64,000 nucleotides of DNA from Pseudomonadota bacterium (GTDB lineage Bacteria > Pseudomonadota > Gammaproteobacteria > Burkholderiales > Burkholderiaceae_E). The stretch is taken from contig JAEWGX010000112.1 in assembly GCA_023388075.1 (NCBI GenBank), positions 9,510-73,509 of the forward strand, in the 5' to 3' direction. Made by a program: the position numbers and the translations under genes. Below, piece after piece: positions 36,516 to 44,558 of this stretch. Below the pieces are notes generated by a model. That model searched no databases. It was not told the DNA's origin and saw only the letters and a program-made list of their open reading frames with translations. Position 1 is the stretch's first letter. Every line of letters begins with the position of its first letter.

Positions 36516-36540
36516 GCGCGCCCGTGCCCGTCGGGCGCGC
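36516..36540 (+). terminator. Perfect GC hairpin after the Nif3-like gene
   Basis: GCGCGCCCG (36516-36524) pairs perfectly with CGGGCGCGC (36532-36540), nine G-C pairs around a seven-base loop. It begins the base after the Nif3-like stop codon and lies before the convergent mscL. There is no T-tract, so efficiency as an intrinsic terminator is uncertain. Confidence 0.5.
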
Positions 36541-36620
36541 CGGCACGCCGCTGGCGCAAGGCAGGCGAGCCGGCGCAGATGGCGCCGCGCCCGCCGGCTG
36601 CCGGTCAGCCGCGCTGCCGC

Positions 36621-37061
36621 TCAGCCGCGTTTGAGCGAGTCCCGGATCTCGCGCAGCAGCACCACCTCCTCGGCCGGCGGCGCGGGCGGCGCGGCGGGCT
36701 TCTCGGCGATGAACATGCGCTGGGCTCGATTGAACAGCCGCACCATCTGGAAGATGATGAAGGCGAGGATGATGAAATTGAGCAGGACGGTGATGAAGTT
36801 GCCGTAGGCGAAAAGCGGCACGCCGGCCGAGGTCAGGGCCTCGTAGGTGCGCGGCACCCCCTCCGGGAGATCCGATGTCAGGGGGATGAAGTAGTTGGAG
36901 AAGTCGAGCCCGCCGAAGATCGCGCCCACGATGGGCAGCACCAGGTCCTTCACCAGTGAATCCACGATCCGGCCGAAGGCGGCACCGATGATGACACCGA
37001 CCGCGAGGTCGATGACATTGCCGCGCATCGCGAATTCGCGGAATTCGGACATCATTGACAT
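36621..37061 (-). CDS. mscL: Large-conductance mechanosensitive channel MscL
   Basis: A 146-residue MscL. The N-terminal MMSEFREFAMRGNVIDLAVG amphipathic helix and first transmembrane helix, the VIIGAAFGRIVDSLVKD pore segment and the C-terminal helix LLREIRDSL are all present. It opens under membrane tension to release solutes during hypo-osmotic shock. ATG 37061 has AAGGAG about eight bases upstream. A 23-bp tandem duplication repeats this ribosome site and ATG just upstream. Confidence 0.96.
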   Translation of the reverse strand: MSMMSEFREFAMRGNVIDLAVGVIIGAAFGRIVDSLVKDLVLPIVGAIFGGLDFSNYFIPLTSDLPEGVPRTYEALTSAGVPLFAYGNFITVLLNFIILAFIIFQMVRLFNRAQRMFIAEKPAAPPAPPAEEVVLLREIRDSLKRG

Positions 37062-37084
37062 GCTTCTTCTCCTTCGATTGACAT
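37052..37084 (-). CDS. Short leader ORF overlapping the mscL start
   Basis: The upstream copy of the duplication gives an 11-codon frame (MSIEGEEACQ then stop) from ATG 37084. It has its own AAGGAG site at the same spacing as mscL. Its TGA lies five to seven bases inside the mscL frame, so a ribosome ending there could re-initiate at mscL (ATG at 37061) or compete with it. Whether it is translated is unknown. Confidence 0.4.
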   Translation of the reverse strand: MSIEGEEACQ

Positions 37085-37099
37085 GCTTCTTCTCCTTCG
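37054..37099. repeat. 23-bp tandem duplication covering the mscL ribosome site and start codon
   Basis: Two identical adjacent 23-base copies, 37054-37076 and 37077-37099. Read on the minus strand each contains GAAGGAGAAGAAGCATGTCA: a ribosome site followed by ATG. Because 23 is not a multiple of three, the upstream copy opens a different frame. Confidence 0.95.
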
Positions 37100-37228
37100 A
37101 CCCTGCCGTCCCGGCGGATCCGGCGAGTATCGACCGCGGGGCCCGGTCCAGCAAGGCGGCGTGGCGCGGATGGCAACGGGGTTGCGCGGCGGAGCGTGCC
37201 CGCGTGGCGGTGCATCATGGCCGTCCGT

Positions 37229-37234
37229 TATACT
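37229..37234 (+). promoter_or_regulatory. Candidate -10 element of petABC
   Basis: TATACT about 48 bases before the petA ATG, in the 221-base gap divergent from mscL. It is the best -10 match in that gap; the -35 region is not convincing. Confidence 0.35.
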
Positions 37235-37282
37235 TTCGGGTTGTCACAGCCCGCCATTTCCCCATCCCCGAGAGGTTTTTCG

Positions 37283-37897
37283 ATGTCCGAGACCTACGAT
37301 CCGACCATGGATTCGCTCCGCCGGAGTGCGCTGATCTCCACGTGCACGGTCGGTGCGGTCGGGGCAGCCGGGGTTGCGGTTCCGTTCGTGGTGAGCTTCC
37401 AGCCGTCCGAGCGGGCCAAGGCGGCCGGGGCGCCGGTCGAGGCGGACATCGCCGGCATGCAGCCCGGCGAGCTGCGTCGGGTGGAGTGGCGCGGCAAGCC
37501 GGTCTGGGTCGTGCGGCGCACCCCGGAGATGGTGGAGAGCCTCAAGCAGACCGAATCCGAGGTGCTGGATCCCAAGTCCGAGGGGTACTACCAGATCCCG
37601 ACGCCCGAGTATGCCAAGAACCCGGCCCGGGCCATCAAGCCGGAGTACCTGGTGGTGGTGGGCATCTGCTCGCACCTGGGCTGCTCGCCAAGCGAGCGCT
37701 TCCAGCCCGGGGCGCAGCCTTCGCTGCCGGCCGACTGGCCTGGCGGCTTCCTCTGCCCCTGCCACGGATCGATGTTCGACATGTCCGGCCGAGTCTTCCG
37801 GAACATGCCGGCCAACGCCAACCTGGACGTGCCGCCGCACATGTATCTCTCCGACACGAAGCTCGTGATCGGCGAGGACGAGAGCACCAAGGCCTAG
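37283..37897 (+). CDS. petA: Ubiquinol-cytochrome c reductase Rieske iron-sulfur subunit
   Basis: A 204-residue Rieske protein. Cluster ligands are C129 and H131 (CSHLGC) and C158 and H161 (CPCHGS), with the C134-C160 disulfide positions conserved. The N-terminal twin arginine (SLRRSALIS) and following hydrophobic stretch are the Tat-dependent uncleaved anchor. It passes electrons from ubiquinol to cytochrome c1. ATG 37283 follows an AGAGG site. First gene of petABC. Confidence 0.96.
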   Translation: MSETYDPTMDSLRRSALISTCTVGAVGAAGVAVPFVVSFQPSERAKAAGAPVEADIAGMQPGELRRVEWRGKPVWVVRRTPEMVESLKQTESEVLDPKSEGYYQIPTPEYAKNPARAIKPEYLVVVGICSHLGCSPSERFQPGAQPSLPADWPGGFLCPCHGSMFDMSGRVFRNMPANANLDVPPHMYLSDTKLVIGEDESTKA

Positions 37898-38044
37898 GGA
37901 CGGGTGCCGCCCGTTTCGGGGCGGCTGCATCGGGCGCCGCGCGGGGCGCGCCAGGAAAAGAACGAGACGACCCCATCACCGCGGCCCGGATCACGGGCGC
38001 ACCCGCCGGGGTTGGAGTCAGGACCAGAGAATCAGGACATCGTC

Positions 38045-39430
38045 ATGGCAGCAGAGAAGCAGGTGGACACGAAGGGCATGCTCGGCTGGGTCGATCAGCG
38101 TTTTCCGCTGAGCTCCTCCTGGAAGGCCCATGCCTCGGAGTACTACGCCCCGAAGAACTTCAACGTCTGGTACTTCTTCGGTTCGCTGGCCGCGTTGGTC
38201 CTGGTGATCCAGATCGTGACCGGCATCTTCCTGGTGATGCACTACAAGCCCGATGCCGAGAAGGCTTTCGCTTCGGTCGAGTACATCATGCGGGACGTGC
38301 CCTGGGGCTGGCTCATCCGCTACATGCACTCCACCGGCGCCTCGGCGTTCTTCATCGTCGTCTACCTGCACATGTTCCGCGGCCTGCTCTACGGCTCGTA
38401 CCGCAAGCCGCGCGAGCTCGTCTGGATCTTCGGCTGCCTGATCTTCCTCGTGCTGATGGCCGAGGCGTTCTTCGGCTACCTGCTGCCCTGGGGCCAGATG
38501 TCCTACTGGGGGGCGCAGGTCATCGTGAACCTGTTCGAGGCCATCCCGATCATCGGACCGGACCTCTCCGTCTGGATCCGCGGTGACTATGTCGTGAGCG
38601 ACGCCACGCTCAACCGCTTCTTCGCCTTCCACGTGATCGCCATTCCGCTGGTGCTGCTCGGACTGGTGGCCGCGCACATCCTGGCGCTGCACGAGGTCGG
38701 CTCCAACAATCCCGACGGCGTCGAGATCAAGGAGAAGAAGGACGCGAAGGGCCGGCCGCTCGACGGCATCCCGTTCCATCCCTACTACACCGTCCACGAC
38801 ATGTTCGGCGTGGCGATCTTCCTCGCCATCTTCGCGGCCGTGATGTTCTTCGCGCCGGAGATGGGCGGCTACTTCCTCGAGTACAACAACTTCATTCCGG
38901 CCGATCCGCTGAAGACGCCTGCGCACATCGCACCGGTGTGGTACTTCACGCCGTTCTATTCGATCCTGCGCGCCACCACGGAGGAGTTCGTGAAGTTCGG
39001 GCTCCTGCCGTTCCTCCTGGTTCTGCTCGCGCTCGTTCTGCTCACCGCGCGCAGCGGCCTGGCCAAGGTGGTGGCCACGGTGGTCATCGGCATCATGGCC
39101 ATCGGCTTCTTCGCGATCGACGCCAAGTTCTGGGGCGTGGTGGCGATGGGCGCGTCGGTGATGGTCTTCTTCGCCATGCCCTGGATCGATCGCAGCCCGG
39201 TCAAGTCGATCCGCTACCGCCCGGAATGGCACAAGGGCGTGCTCGCGGTGTTCGTCGTCTCCTTCCTGGTTCTCGGCTACTTCGGCGTGCAGCCGCCGTC
39301 TCCGGTCGCGAATCGCCTTTCGCAGGTCTGCACGATCCTCTATTTCGCCTTCTTCCTGTTCATGCCGTGGTGGAGCGCCATGGGCAGGTTCAAGCCGGTG
39401 CCGGACCGTGTCGTGTTCGCGGCCCATTGA
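38045..39430 (+). CDS. petB: Ubiquinol-cytochrome c reductase cytochrome b
   Basis: A 461-residue cytochrome b with eight or more membrane helices. Typical elements are WYFFGSLAALVLVIQIVTGI, the heme-ligand helices around RYMHSTGASAFFIVVYLHMF and RFFAFHVIAIPLVLLGLVAAH, and the quinol-site PEW-like segment. A final hydrophobic pair of helices lies beyond the standard core. Start ATG 38045, after a 147-base gap from petA with no other gene. Confidence 0.96.
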   Translation: MAAEKQVDTKGMLGWVDQRFPLSSSWKAHASEYYAPKNFNVWYFFGSLAALVLVIQIVTGIFLVMHYKPDAEKAFASVEYIMRDVPWGWLIRYMHSTGASAFFIVVYLHMFRGLLYGSYRKPRELVWIFGCLIFLVLMAEAFFGYLLPWGQMSYWGAQVIVNLFEAIPIIGPDLSVWIRGDYVVSDATLNRFFAFHVIAIPLVLLGLVAAHILALHEVGSNNPDGVEIKEKKDAKGRPLDGIPFHPYYTVHDMFGVAIFLAIFAAVMFFAPEMGGYFLEYNNFIPADPLKTPAHIAPVWYFTPFYSILRATTEEFVKFGLLPFLLVLLALVLLTARSGLAKVVATVVIGIMAIGFFAIDAKFWGVVAMGASVMVFFAMPWIDRSPVKSIRYRPEWHKGVLAVFVVSFLVLGYFGVQPPSPVANRLSQVCTILYFAFFLFMPWWSAMGRFKPVPDRVVFAAH

Positions 39431-39441
39431 GAGAACGAAGC

Positions 39442-40320
39442 ATGAATGCACTGGTATCCATCCGCCGCACCATCGGGATCCTGGCCACCGCTGCCTTCTG
39501 CCTGCTGCCCGGCGCGCAGGCCGCCGAGGGCGGGGTGGCGCTGGACCACTTTCCGCAGAGCAAGCTCACCAACCTGCCCTCGCTGCAGGACGGCGCGAAG
39601 ACGTTCGTCAACTACTGCCTGAGCTGCCACAGCGCCTCGATGATGCGCTACAACCGCCTGCGCGACATCGGCCTGTCCGAAGACCAGATCGCCAACAACC
39701 TGATCTTCACCGGAAAGAAGGTGGGGGATCTGATGACCGTCGCGATGCGGCCGGAGGACTCCAAGGAGTGGTTCGGGGCGCTGCCGCCGGACCTCACCGT
39801 GGTCGCGCGGGCGCGTTCCTCGGGCGCCGGCAGCGGCGCGGACTGGCTCTACACCTTCCTGCGCACCTTCTACCGGGACGGGACGAGGGCGCTCGGCTGG
39901 AACAACGCGGTCTTCCCCAACGTCGGCATGCCGCATGTCCTGTGGAAGCTGCAGGGATCGCGCGGTGCCGTCATCGAGGAGATCAAGGCGGAGAACGGCG
40001 ATGCCGGAAACGGGCACGGCTTCACCCGCACCACGATCACGCTGGACAACCAGGGATACCGTTCCGAGAAGACCGAGAAGATCGAGGGCGGGCATCCGCA
40101 CGCTGGCAGCACGATGACGCTGACCTCGGCCCAGGGCGGCAGCCTGTCGCAGCCGGCCTATGACGAGCTGGTGGCCAACCTCGTCGCGTACATGACCTAC
40201 ATGGCCGATCCCAGCGCCGCTACCCGGATTCGCCTCGGGGTCTGGGTGCTGATCTTCATCGGCGTGCTGATCATCCTGACCTGGTGGCTGAACCGCGAAT
40301 ACTGGAAAGACGTCACGTAG
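39442..40320 (+). CDS. petC: Ubiquinol-cytochrome c reductase cytochrome c1
   Basis: A 292-residue cytochrome c1 with a Sec signal peptide ending near AQA|AEGG, the heme c motif CLSCH (C59, C62, H63) and a C-terminal membrane anchor (WVLIFIGVLIILTWWLNREY). It accepts electrons from the Rieske protein. Eleven bases after petB. Confidence 0.96.
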   Translation: MNALVSIRRTIGILATAAFCLLPGAQAAEGGVALDHFPQSKLTNLPSLQDGAKTFVNYCLSCHSASMMRYNRLRDIGLSEDQIANNLIFTGKKVGDLMTVAMRPEDSKEWFGALPPDLTVVARARSSGAGSGADWLYTFLRTFYRDGTRALGWNNAVFPNVGMPHVLWKLQGSRGAVIEEIKAENGDAGNGHGFTRTTITLDNQGYRSEKTEKIEGGHPHAGSTMTLTSAQGGSLSQPAYDELVANLVAYMTYMADPSAATRIRLGVWVLIFIGVLIILTWWLNREYWKDVT

Positions 40321-40335
40321 CGCCCCCGAACCCCA

Positions 40336-40367
40336 CCGACACGGAGGTGAGCCGGTGTCGGCTCACC
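40336..40367 (+). terminator. Hairpin with alternative pairing between petC and sspA
   Basis: GGTGAGCC (40346-40353) pairs perfectly with GGCTCACC (40360-40367) around a six-base loop, followed by a T-rich but interrupted tail. Its 3' arm overlaps an alternative stem: CCGACAC (40336-40342) with GTGTCGG (40355-40361). Only one can form at a time. It probably terminates or attenuates petABC transcription ahead of sspA. Confidence 0.5.
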
Positions 40368-40392
40368 TTCGTCATTTCAGGAGATCCTTCCC

Positions 40393-41007
40393 ATGATGGT
40401 TCTTTACTCTGGCACCACCTGCCCGTTCAGCCAACGCTGCAGGTTCGTGCTGTTCGAGAAGGGCATGGACTTCGAGATCCGGGACGTCGATCTCTACAAC
40501 AAGCCCGAGGACATCTCGATCATGAACCCGTACGGGCAGGTGCCGATCCTGGTGGAACGGGATCTGATCCTGTACGAGTCCAACATCATCAACGAATACA
40601 TCGACGAGCGCTTTCCCCATCCGCAGCTCATGCCGGCGGACCCGGTGATGCGGGCGCGGGCGCGGCTCTTCCTGTTCAACTTCGAGCGCGAGCTGTTCAT
40701 CCACGTGCAGCAGCTCGAGCGCCGGGACCACAACAAGGACACCGGCAAGATGATGGACCGGGCTCGGATGCAGATCCGCGACCGGCTCACCCAGCTCACG
40801 CCCATCTTCGTGAAGAACAAGTTCATGCTGGGCGAGGAGTTTTCCATGCTCGACGTGGCGATGGCGCCGCTGCTCTGGCGGCTGGACCACTACGCGATCG
40901 AGATGCCCAAGACCGCCGCGCCGCTGATGAAGTACGCCGAGCGGATCTTCTCGCGTCCCGCCTATATCGAGGCGCTGACGCCTTCCGAAAAGGTCATGCG
41001 CCGTTGA
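40393..41007 (+). CDS. sspA: Stringent starvation protein A (GST fold)
   Basis: A 204-residue glutathione-S-transferase-fold protein: MVLYSGTTCPFSQRCRFVLF thioredoxin half, then the helical half with PLLWRLDHYAIEMPK. SspA binds RNA polymerase and modulates stress and virulence genes and does not act as a GST. It is adjacent to sspB, as usual. ATG 40393 or 40396. Confidence 0.94.
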   Translation: MMVLYSGTTCPFSQRCRFVLFEKGMDFEIRDVDLYNKPEDISIMNPYGQVPILVERDLILYESNIINEYIDERFPHPQLMPADPVMRARARLFLFNFERELFIHVQQLERRDHNKDTGKMMDRARMQIRDRLTQLTPIFVKNKFMLGEEFSMLDVAMAPLLWRLDHYAIEMPKTAAPLMKYAERIFSRPAYIEALTPSEKVMRR

Positions 41008-41071
41008 GGCTGCAGTCCTGGCTGCGTGGCCCGGGCAGGCGGCCGAGCGCAACGGAAATCCGGAGGCCCTG

Positions 41072-41923
41072 ATGGCCGAAAGCTCAACCAAGCCCTACCT
41101 GATCCGCGCGCTCTACGAATGGTGCTGCGACAACGGCTACACGCCGTATCTCGCCGTCGTCGTGGACCGACACACCCTCGTGCCGCGCCAGCACGTGAAG
41201 AACGGCGAGATCGTGCTCAACGTCTCGCCCATGGCGACCAACCACATGCAGATGGGCAACGAGCTCATCGAGTTCCAGGCCCGCTTCAGCGGCGTCGCGC
41301 AGCAGCTTTCCATTCCGGTCGACAACGTCGCGGCGATCTATGCGCGCGAGACCGGCCACGGCATGGCCTTCGAGGTGACCCGGCCAGAGCCGGGCCGGGA
41401 GGCCGACGAGGATGCGGCGCCGAGAGGAGCTGAAGGTGGTTCCGCCGCCGAGCCGGCCGTGACGGGGGCCGAGGAAGCGGGGCAGGCCGCCTCCCCGGCG
41501 CAGGACATCGGGGCCGCCGGCCGGGCGCCGGCAGCCGCGCGCAAGCGCGCCGGCAAGAGCGAAGGCGGTGCCGACGTCATCGCCTTCGCCTCGCCCGCGG
41601 GTGGCCGTCGCAAGGGCGAGCCGACCGCGAGGAGCGGGGCCCCGGGCAAGGGCCGCACCGCGGTGAAGCAACCCGAGGGCGGCGAAGCCGAGGCGCCGGC
41701 GGCCGAGGCAACTCCAGGCGCGGATGCCATCGATCCGCCTCGCGGCGGGCCCGCCGTCGAACCTGCCGGTGACGGCAGGCAAGCGCAGCCCGAGGCCACC
41801 GAGCGAGGCGTCAACGGCAACGCCGGGGCGCCGTCCGGGCATCCGCATCCCGACGACCGCGACGAACCGCCTCCGTCCTCCGGGGGCAAGGGCACCCGGA
41901 CGCGGCTCACACGAGTCAAGTAG
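41072..41923 (+). CDS. sspB: ClpXP protease specificity-enhancing factor SspB, long-linker form
   Basis: A 283-residue SspB. Residues 1-110 are the conserved ssrA-tag-binding domain (KPYLIRALYEWCCDNGYTPY, HVKNGEIVLNVSPMAT). SspB proteins usually total about 130-165 residues; here roughly 160 residues of Ala/Gly/Pro/Glu-rich, low-complexity sequence follow. The extreme C terminus (TRTRLTRVK) resembles the basic-hydrophobic XB peptide by which SspB docks on ClpX. So both functional ends are kept with an unusually long tether. Next to sspA and upstream of tRNA-Thr. Confidence 0.9.
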   Translation: MAESSTKPYLIRALYEWCCDNGYTPYLAVVVDRHTLVPRQHVKNGEIVLNVSPMATNHMQMGNELIEFQARFSGVAQQLSIPVDNVAAIYARETGHGMAFEVTRPEPGREADEDAAPRGAEGGSAAEPAVTGAEEAGQAASPAQDIGAAGRAPAAARKRAGKSEGGADVIAFASPAGGRRKGEPTARSGAPGKGRTAVKQPEGGEAEAPAAEATPGADAIDPPRGGPAVEPAGDGRQAQPEATERGVNGNAGAPSGHPHPDDRDEPPPSSGGKGTRTRLTRVK

Positions 41924-41929
41924 TCGCAA

Positions 41930-41935
41930 TAGAAT
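41930..41935 (+). promoter_or_regulatory. Candidate -10 element of tRNA-Thr
   Basis: TAGAAT 23 bases before the first base of the tRNA, a spacing that would give a short leader. It begins just after the sspB stop codon. No good -35 hexamer. Confidence 0.35.
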
Positions 41936-41957
41936 CGGCATGGCAACCCATGCCAAA

Positions 41958-42033
41958 GCCGGCTTAGCTCAGTTGGTAGAGCAACCGCCTTGTAAGCGGT
42001 AGGTCATCTGTTCGAGTCAGATAGCCGGCACCA
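41958..42033 (+). tRNA. tRNA-Thr (anticodon TGT)
   Basis: A 76-base cloverleaf with encoded CCA at 42031-42033. The acceptor stem GCCGGCT (41958-41964) pairs perfectly with 42023-42029. The D-arm is TAGCTCAGTTGGTAGAGCA, the anticodon stem ACCGC/GCGGT encloses loop CTTGTAA with anticodon TGT at 41991-41993, and the T-loop is TTCGAGT. It marks the border between the conserved pet-ssp block and the accessory region to the right. Confidence 0.97.
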
Positions 42034-42084
42034 GTTCGGATCATCGACAACAGGCGCGGCGCATGCCGCCACCAGGAGACTCCC

Positions 42085-43041
42085 ATGCTTCGCTCGTTCG
42101 TGTCGCTGGTCCTTTCCGCCGCCAGCATGCTTGCGGTGGCGCAGGATTTCCCGAGCCGCCCGATCTCGATCGTCGTGCCGGTCCCGCCGGGCGGGATCGT
42201 CGACATGGCGGCACGGCTTGCCGCCGAGCCGCTCACCAAGGCGCTGGGGCAGTCGGTGGTGGTGGAGAACCGCGCCGGCGCGAGCGGCAACATCGCCTAC
42301 CAGCTGGTCGCCGCGGCCAAGCCCGACGGCTACACGCTGCTCGCGTCCTACTCGATGTACCACGTCGGCAATCCGAGCATGTTCTCCAACCTGCGCTGGA
42401 GCGCCGAATCGTTCAAGCCGGTCGGCATGGTGGCGGTCGCGCCGAACGTCGTGGTGGTGCACCCCTCGGTCCCGGTCCATGACCTGAGGGAGCTGGTCGC
42501 GTATGCGAAGCAGAATCCCGGCAAGCTGAATTACGCCTCGCAGGGCAGCGGCTCGATCCCGCATGTCGGCACGGAGCTCTTCAAGCAGATGCACGGTGTC
42601 GACATGGTGCACGTGCCCTACAAGGGATCCGGGCCCGCCATCCAGGATGTGCTGTCGGGGCAGGTCCAGCTCTTCGTCACGACGCCGCCCTCGGTGCTGG
42701 GACATGTGCAACAGGGCAAGCTGCGGGCGATCGCGGTGGCGAGCGACCGGCGCCATCCGCAGCTGCCGGACGTGCCGACCTCGGCGGAGCAAGGGATGCC
42801 GGACTTCAAGCTCGACGCCTGGGTGGCGCTCTTCGCGCCGTCGGGCACCCCGGATGACGTGGTGGCCAAGCTGTCCGAGGCGCTGGCGTCGAGCCTGGAT
42901 TCGCCGGAAGTGCGAAGCCGCGCGGAGCAGGGCGGCGTCACCGCCCGGCCCATGCGCTCCGCGGAGCTCGCCCGCACGGTCGCGGACGACACGGCGTACT
43001 GGTCGAAGGTGATCAAGGCCGCCAACATCAAGGCTGACTGA
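42085..43041 (+). CDS. Bug/TctC-family tripartite tricarboxylate solute-binding protein
   Basis: A 318-residue periplasmic binding protein with a signal peptide (LRSFVSLVLSAASMLAVAQ). The Bug fold is clear from FPSRPISIVVPVPPGGIVDM, VVENRAGASGNIAYQ, and DMVHVPYKGSGPAIQDVLSGQV. Bug proteins bind carboxylates and deliver them to TctAB or act as sensors. No permease is adjacent, so this is an orphan, as most Bug genes are. Immediately downstream of tRNA-Thr. Confidence 0.92.
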   Translation: MLRSFVSLVLSAASMLAVAQDFPSRPISIVVPVPPGGIVDMAARLAAEPLTKALGQSVVVENRAGASGNIAYQLVAAAKPDGYTLLASYSMYHVGNPSMFSNLRWSAESFKPVGMVAVAPNVVVVHPSVPVHDLRELVAYAKQNPGKLNYASQGSGSIPHVGTELFKQMHGVDMVHVPYKGSGPAIQDVLSGQVQLFVTTPPSVLGHVQQGKLRAIAVASDRRHPQLPDVPTSAEQGMPDFKLDAWVALFAPSGTPDDVVAKLSEALASSLDSPEVRSRAEQGGVTARPMRSAELARTVADDTAYWSKVIKAANIKAD

Positions 43042-43112
43042 CGTCCCGACGTCTCAAACCGAGTTCCAATGGAGCGAGCAGCTATCTGGCCAAGAGGGAA
43101 CTCGGGTGATCG

Positions 43113-44450
43113 CTAGGAAGGAACGCGGGTGGCTACGTCGATCGCCGCGGTGCTGGCGGTGCGCGACGGGCGCGCCGCGTTCGCCCAGCCCATGGCGGGG
43201 GCGGGCAGGGTGCGGGAGTCGACACTGACCGCTCCGAGGCGGCTGTAGAGCGCAACCAGGCTGTCGTACTGTCTTCCCATGCTGTAGTGACGCTCCACCA
43301 GCTCGCGGCAACGCTTGCTCATCGCGCCCAGCTGGACGGGCGAGAGCTGCGAGTACTGCTGGAGGAGTGCCGCCAGGCCCGCGACGTCCCCGGACTGGAA
43401 CAGCGAGCCGGTACGGCCGGACTCGACCATCTCCGGGATGCCGCCGACCGAGGATGCGACGACCGGCCGCCCCATCGCATAGGCCTCGAGGATGCTGAGC
43501 GGGGCGTTCTCCACGGCCTCGGCCGGCAGGACGACGGCTCGGCAGTCGGCCACCGCCGACCAGAGCGCATCACCGCGCAATGCGCCGGTCCACTCGACCT
43601 TCGCACCCAATCGCGCGGCCATCGCTTTCAGCGACTCTTCCAGAGGGCCGGTGCCGACGACGCGCAGACTGACGCCGGCCTTTGCCGCGGCCTCGAGCAG
43701 GCACTCCAGCCCCTTGCCCTCCGCGAGACGGCCGAAGAAGAGAAAGTGCTCGCCTGCGGGCCTGGACTTCGGGAAAGTGTCCAGGGCCACGGCGTTCCGG
43801 ATGAGCGAGAAGCGGTCGCGATTCCAGCCCCAATCCACGAACCGGTCGATCAGGTACTGGCTGGGCACGACGAACTGGTCGACGTTGTCCGAATACAGGC
43901 CGAGTGCGCGGTGGAGCGCGCTTTCCGCGAACGCGAGAAAGCTCACGGCCGCCGAGCCCTTCAGGCACCGCTTGAGCAGGACGTTGTGGACGGCATTGGG
44001 TTTGCATGCCTCGCAATGGGCGTTCCCCTGCCACATCGAATGCGCGGGGCAAAGCAGCTTCGTGTCGTGAAGCGTCATCACGACGGGGATTCCCCGCTGC
44101 TTTGCGGCGCGCAGGACCGAGGGCGAGAGATGGTGATAGACGTTGTGCGCATGCACGACGTCGGGCTTGAAGTCGTCGATCAATCGGCCGATCCTGTTGG
44201 CGGCCTCTCGTGAGTACAGGACCTTGCGGCTGGCGGCGAGCTTTGCAGGCAGCGACCTGAGCGAGGCCAGCTCGATCTCGCTGGCGAAATACCGGGACCA
44301 GGGCGACGGCAGGTTGTCCGGGTGGTGCATCGCGAACTTCGCGACTTCCCAGCCCCGACCGGCGAAGAATGCCTCCTGATCGAGGCACGCGACGTCCGCC
44401 CCGCCTCTGCGATAGTGATAGGAATTGATCGTCAACAAGCGTCCGGTCAT
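43113..44450 (-). CDS. Glycosyltransferase family 4-like protein
   Basis: A 445-residue GT-B glycosyltransferase. The N-terminal domain has the NSYHYRRGGADVACLD start and DVVHAHNVYHHLSPSV; the C-terminal donor-binding domain has FLFFGRLAEGKGLECLLEA, and VENAPLSILEAYAMGRPVVAS with the conserved E..PL..LEA motif. The last 40 residues are low-complexity. It would transfer a nucleotide-activated sugar to a surface glycan. It is divergent from the propeller protein gene, with no polysaccharide export genes nearby. Confidence 0.88.
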   Translation of the reverse strand: MTGRLLTINSYHYRRGGADVACLDQEAFFAGRGWEVAKFAMHHPDNLPSPWSRYFASEIELASLRSLPAKLAASRKVLYSREAANRIGRLIDDFKPDVVHAHNVYHHLSPSVLRAAKQRGIPVVMTLHDTKLLCPAHSMWQGNAHCEACKPNAVHNVLLKRCLKGSAAVSFLAFAESALHRALGLYSDNVDQFVVPSQYLIDRFVDWGWNRDRFSLIRNAVALDTFPKSRPAGEHFLFFGRLAEGKGLECLLEAAAKAGVSLRVVGTGPLEESLKAMAARLGAKVEWTGALRGDALWSAVADCRAVVLPAEAVENAPLSILEAYAMGRPVVASSVGGIPEMVESGRTGSLFQSGDVAGLAALLQQYSQLSPVQLGAMSKRCRELVERHYSMGRQYDSLVALYSRLGAVSVDSRTLPAPAMGWANAARPSRTASTAAIDVATRVPS

Positions 44451-44558
44451 GCTACCTCCTGAGCGTTCTGAGTCCCTGGCTCGGCGTAGTCAACCGGCGG
44501 TCTCGGCGTTTGCGTTTCGCCCTTACGTTATTCTTGCGTCAAAAGGGAGGGGGGCACT

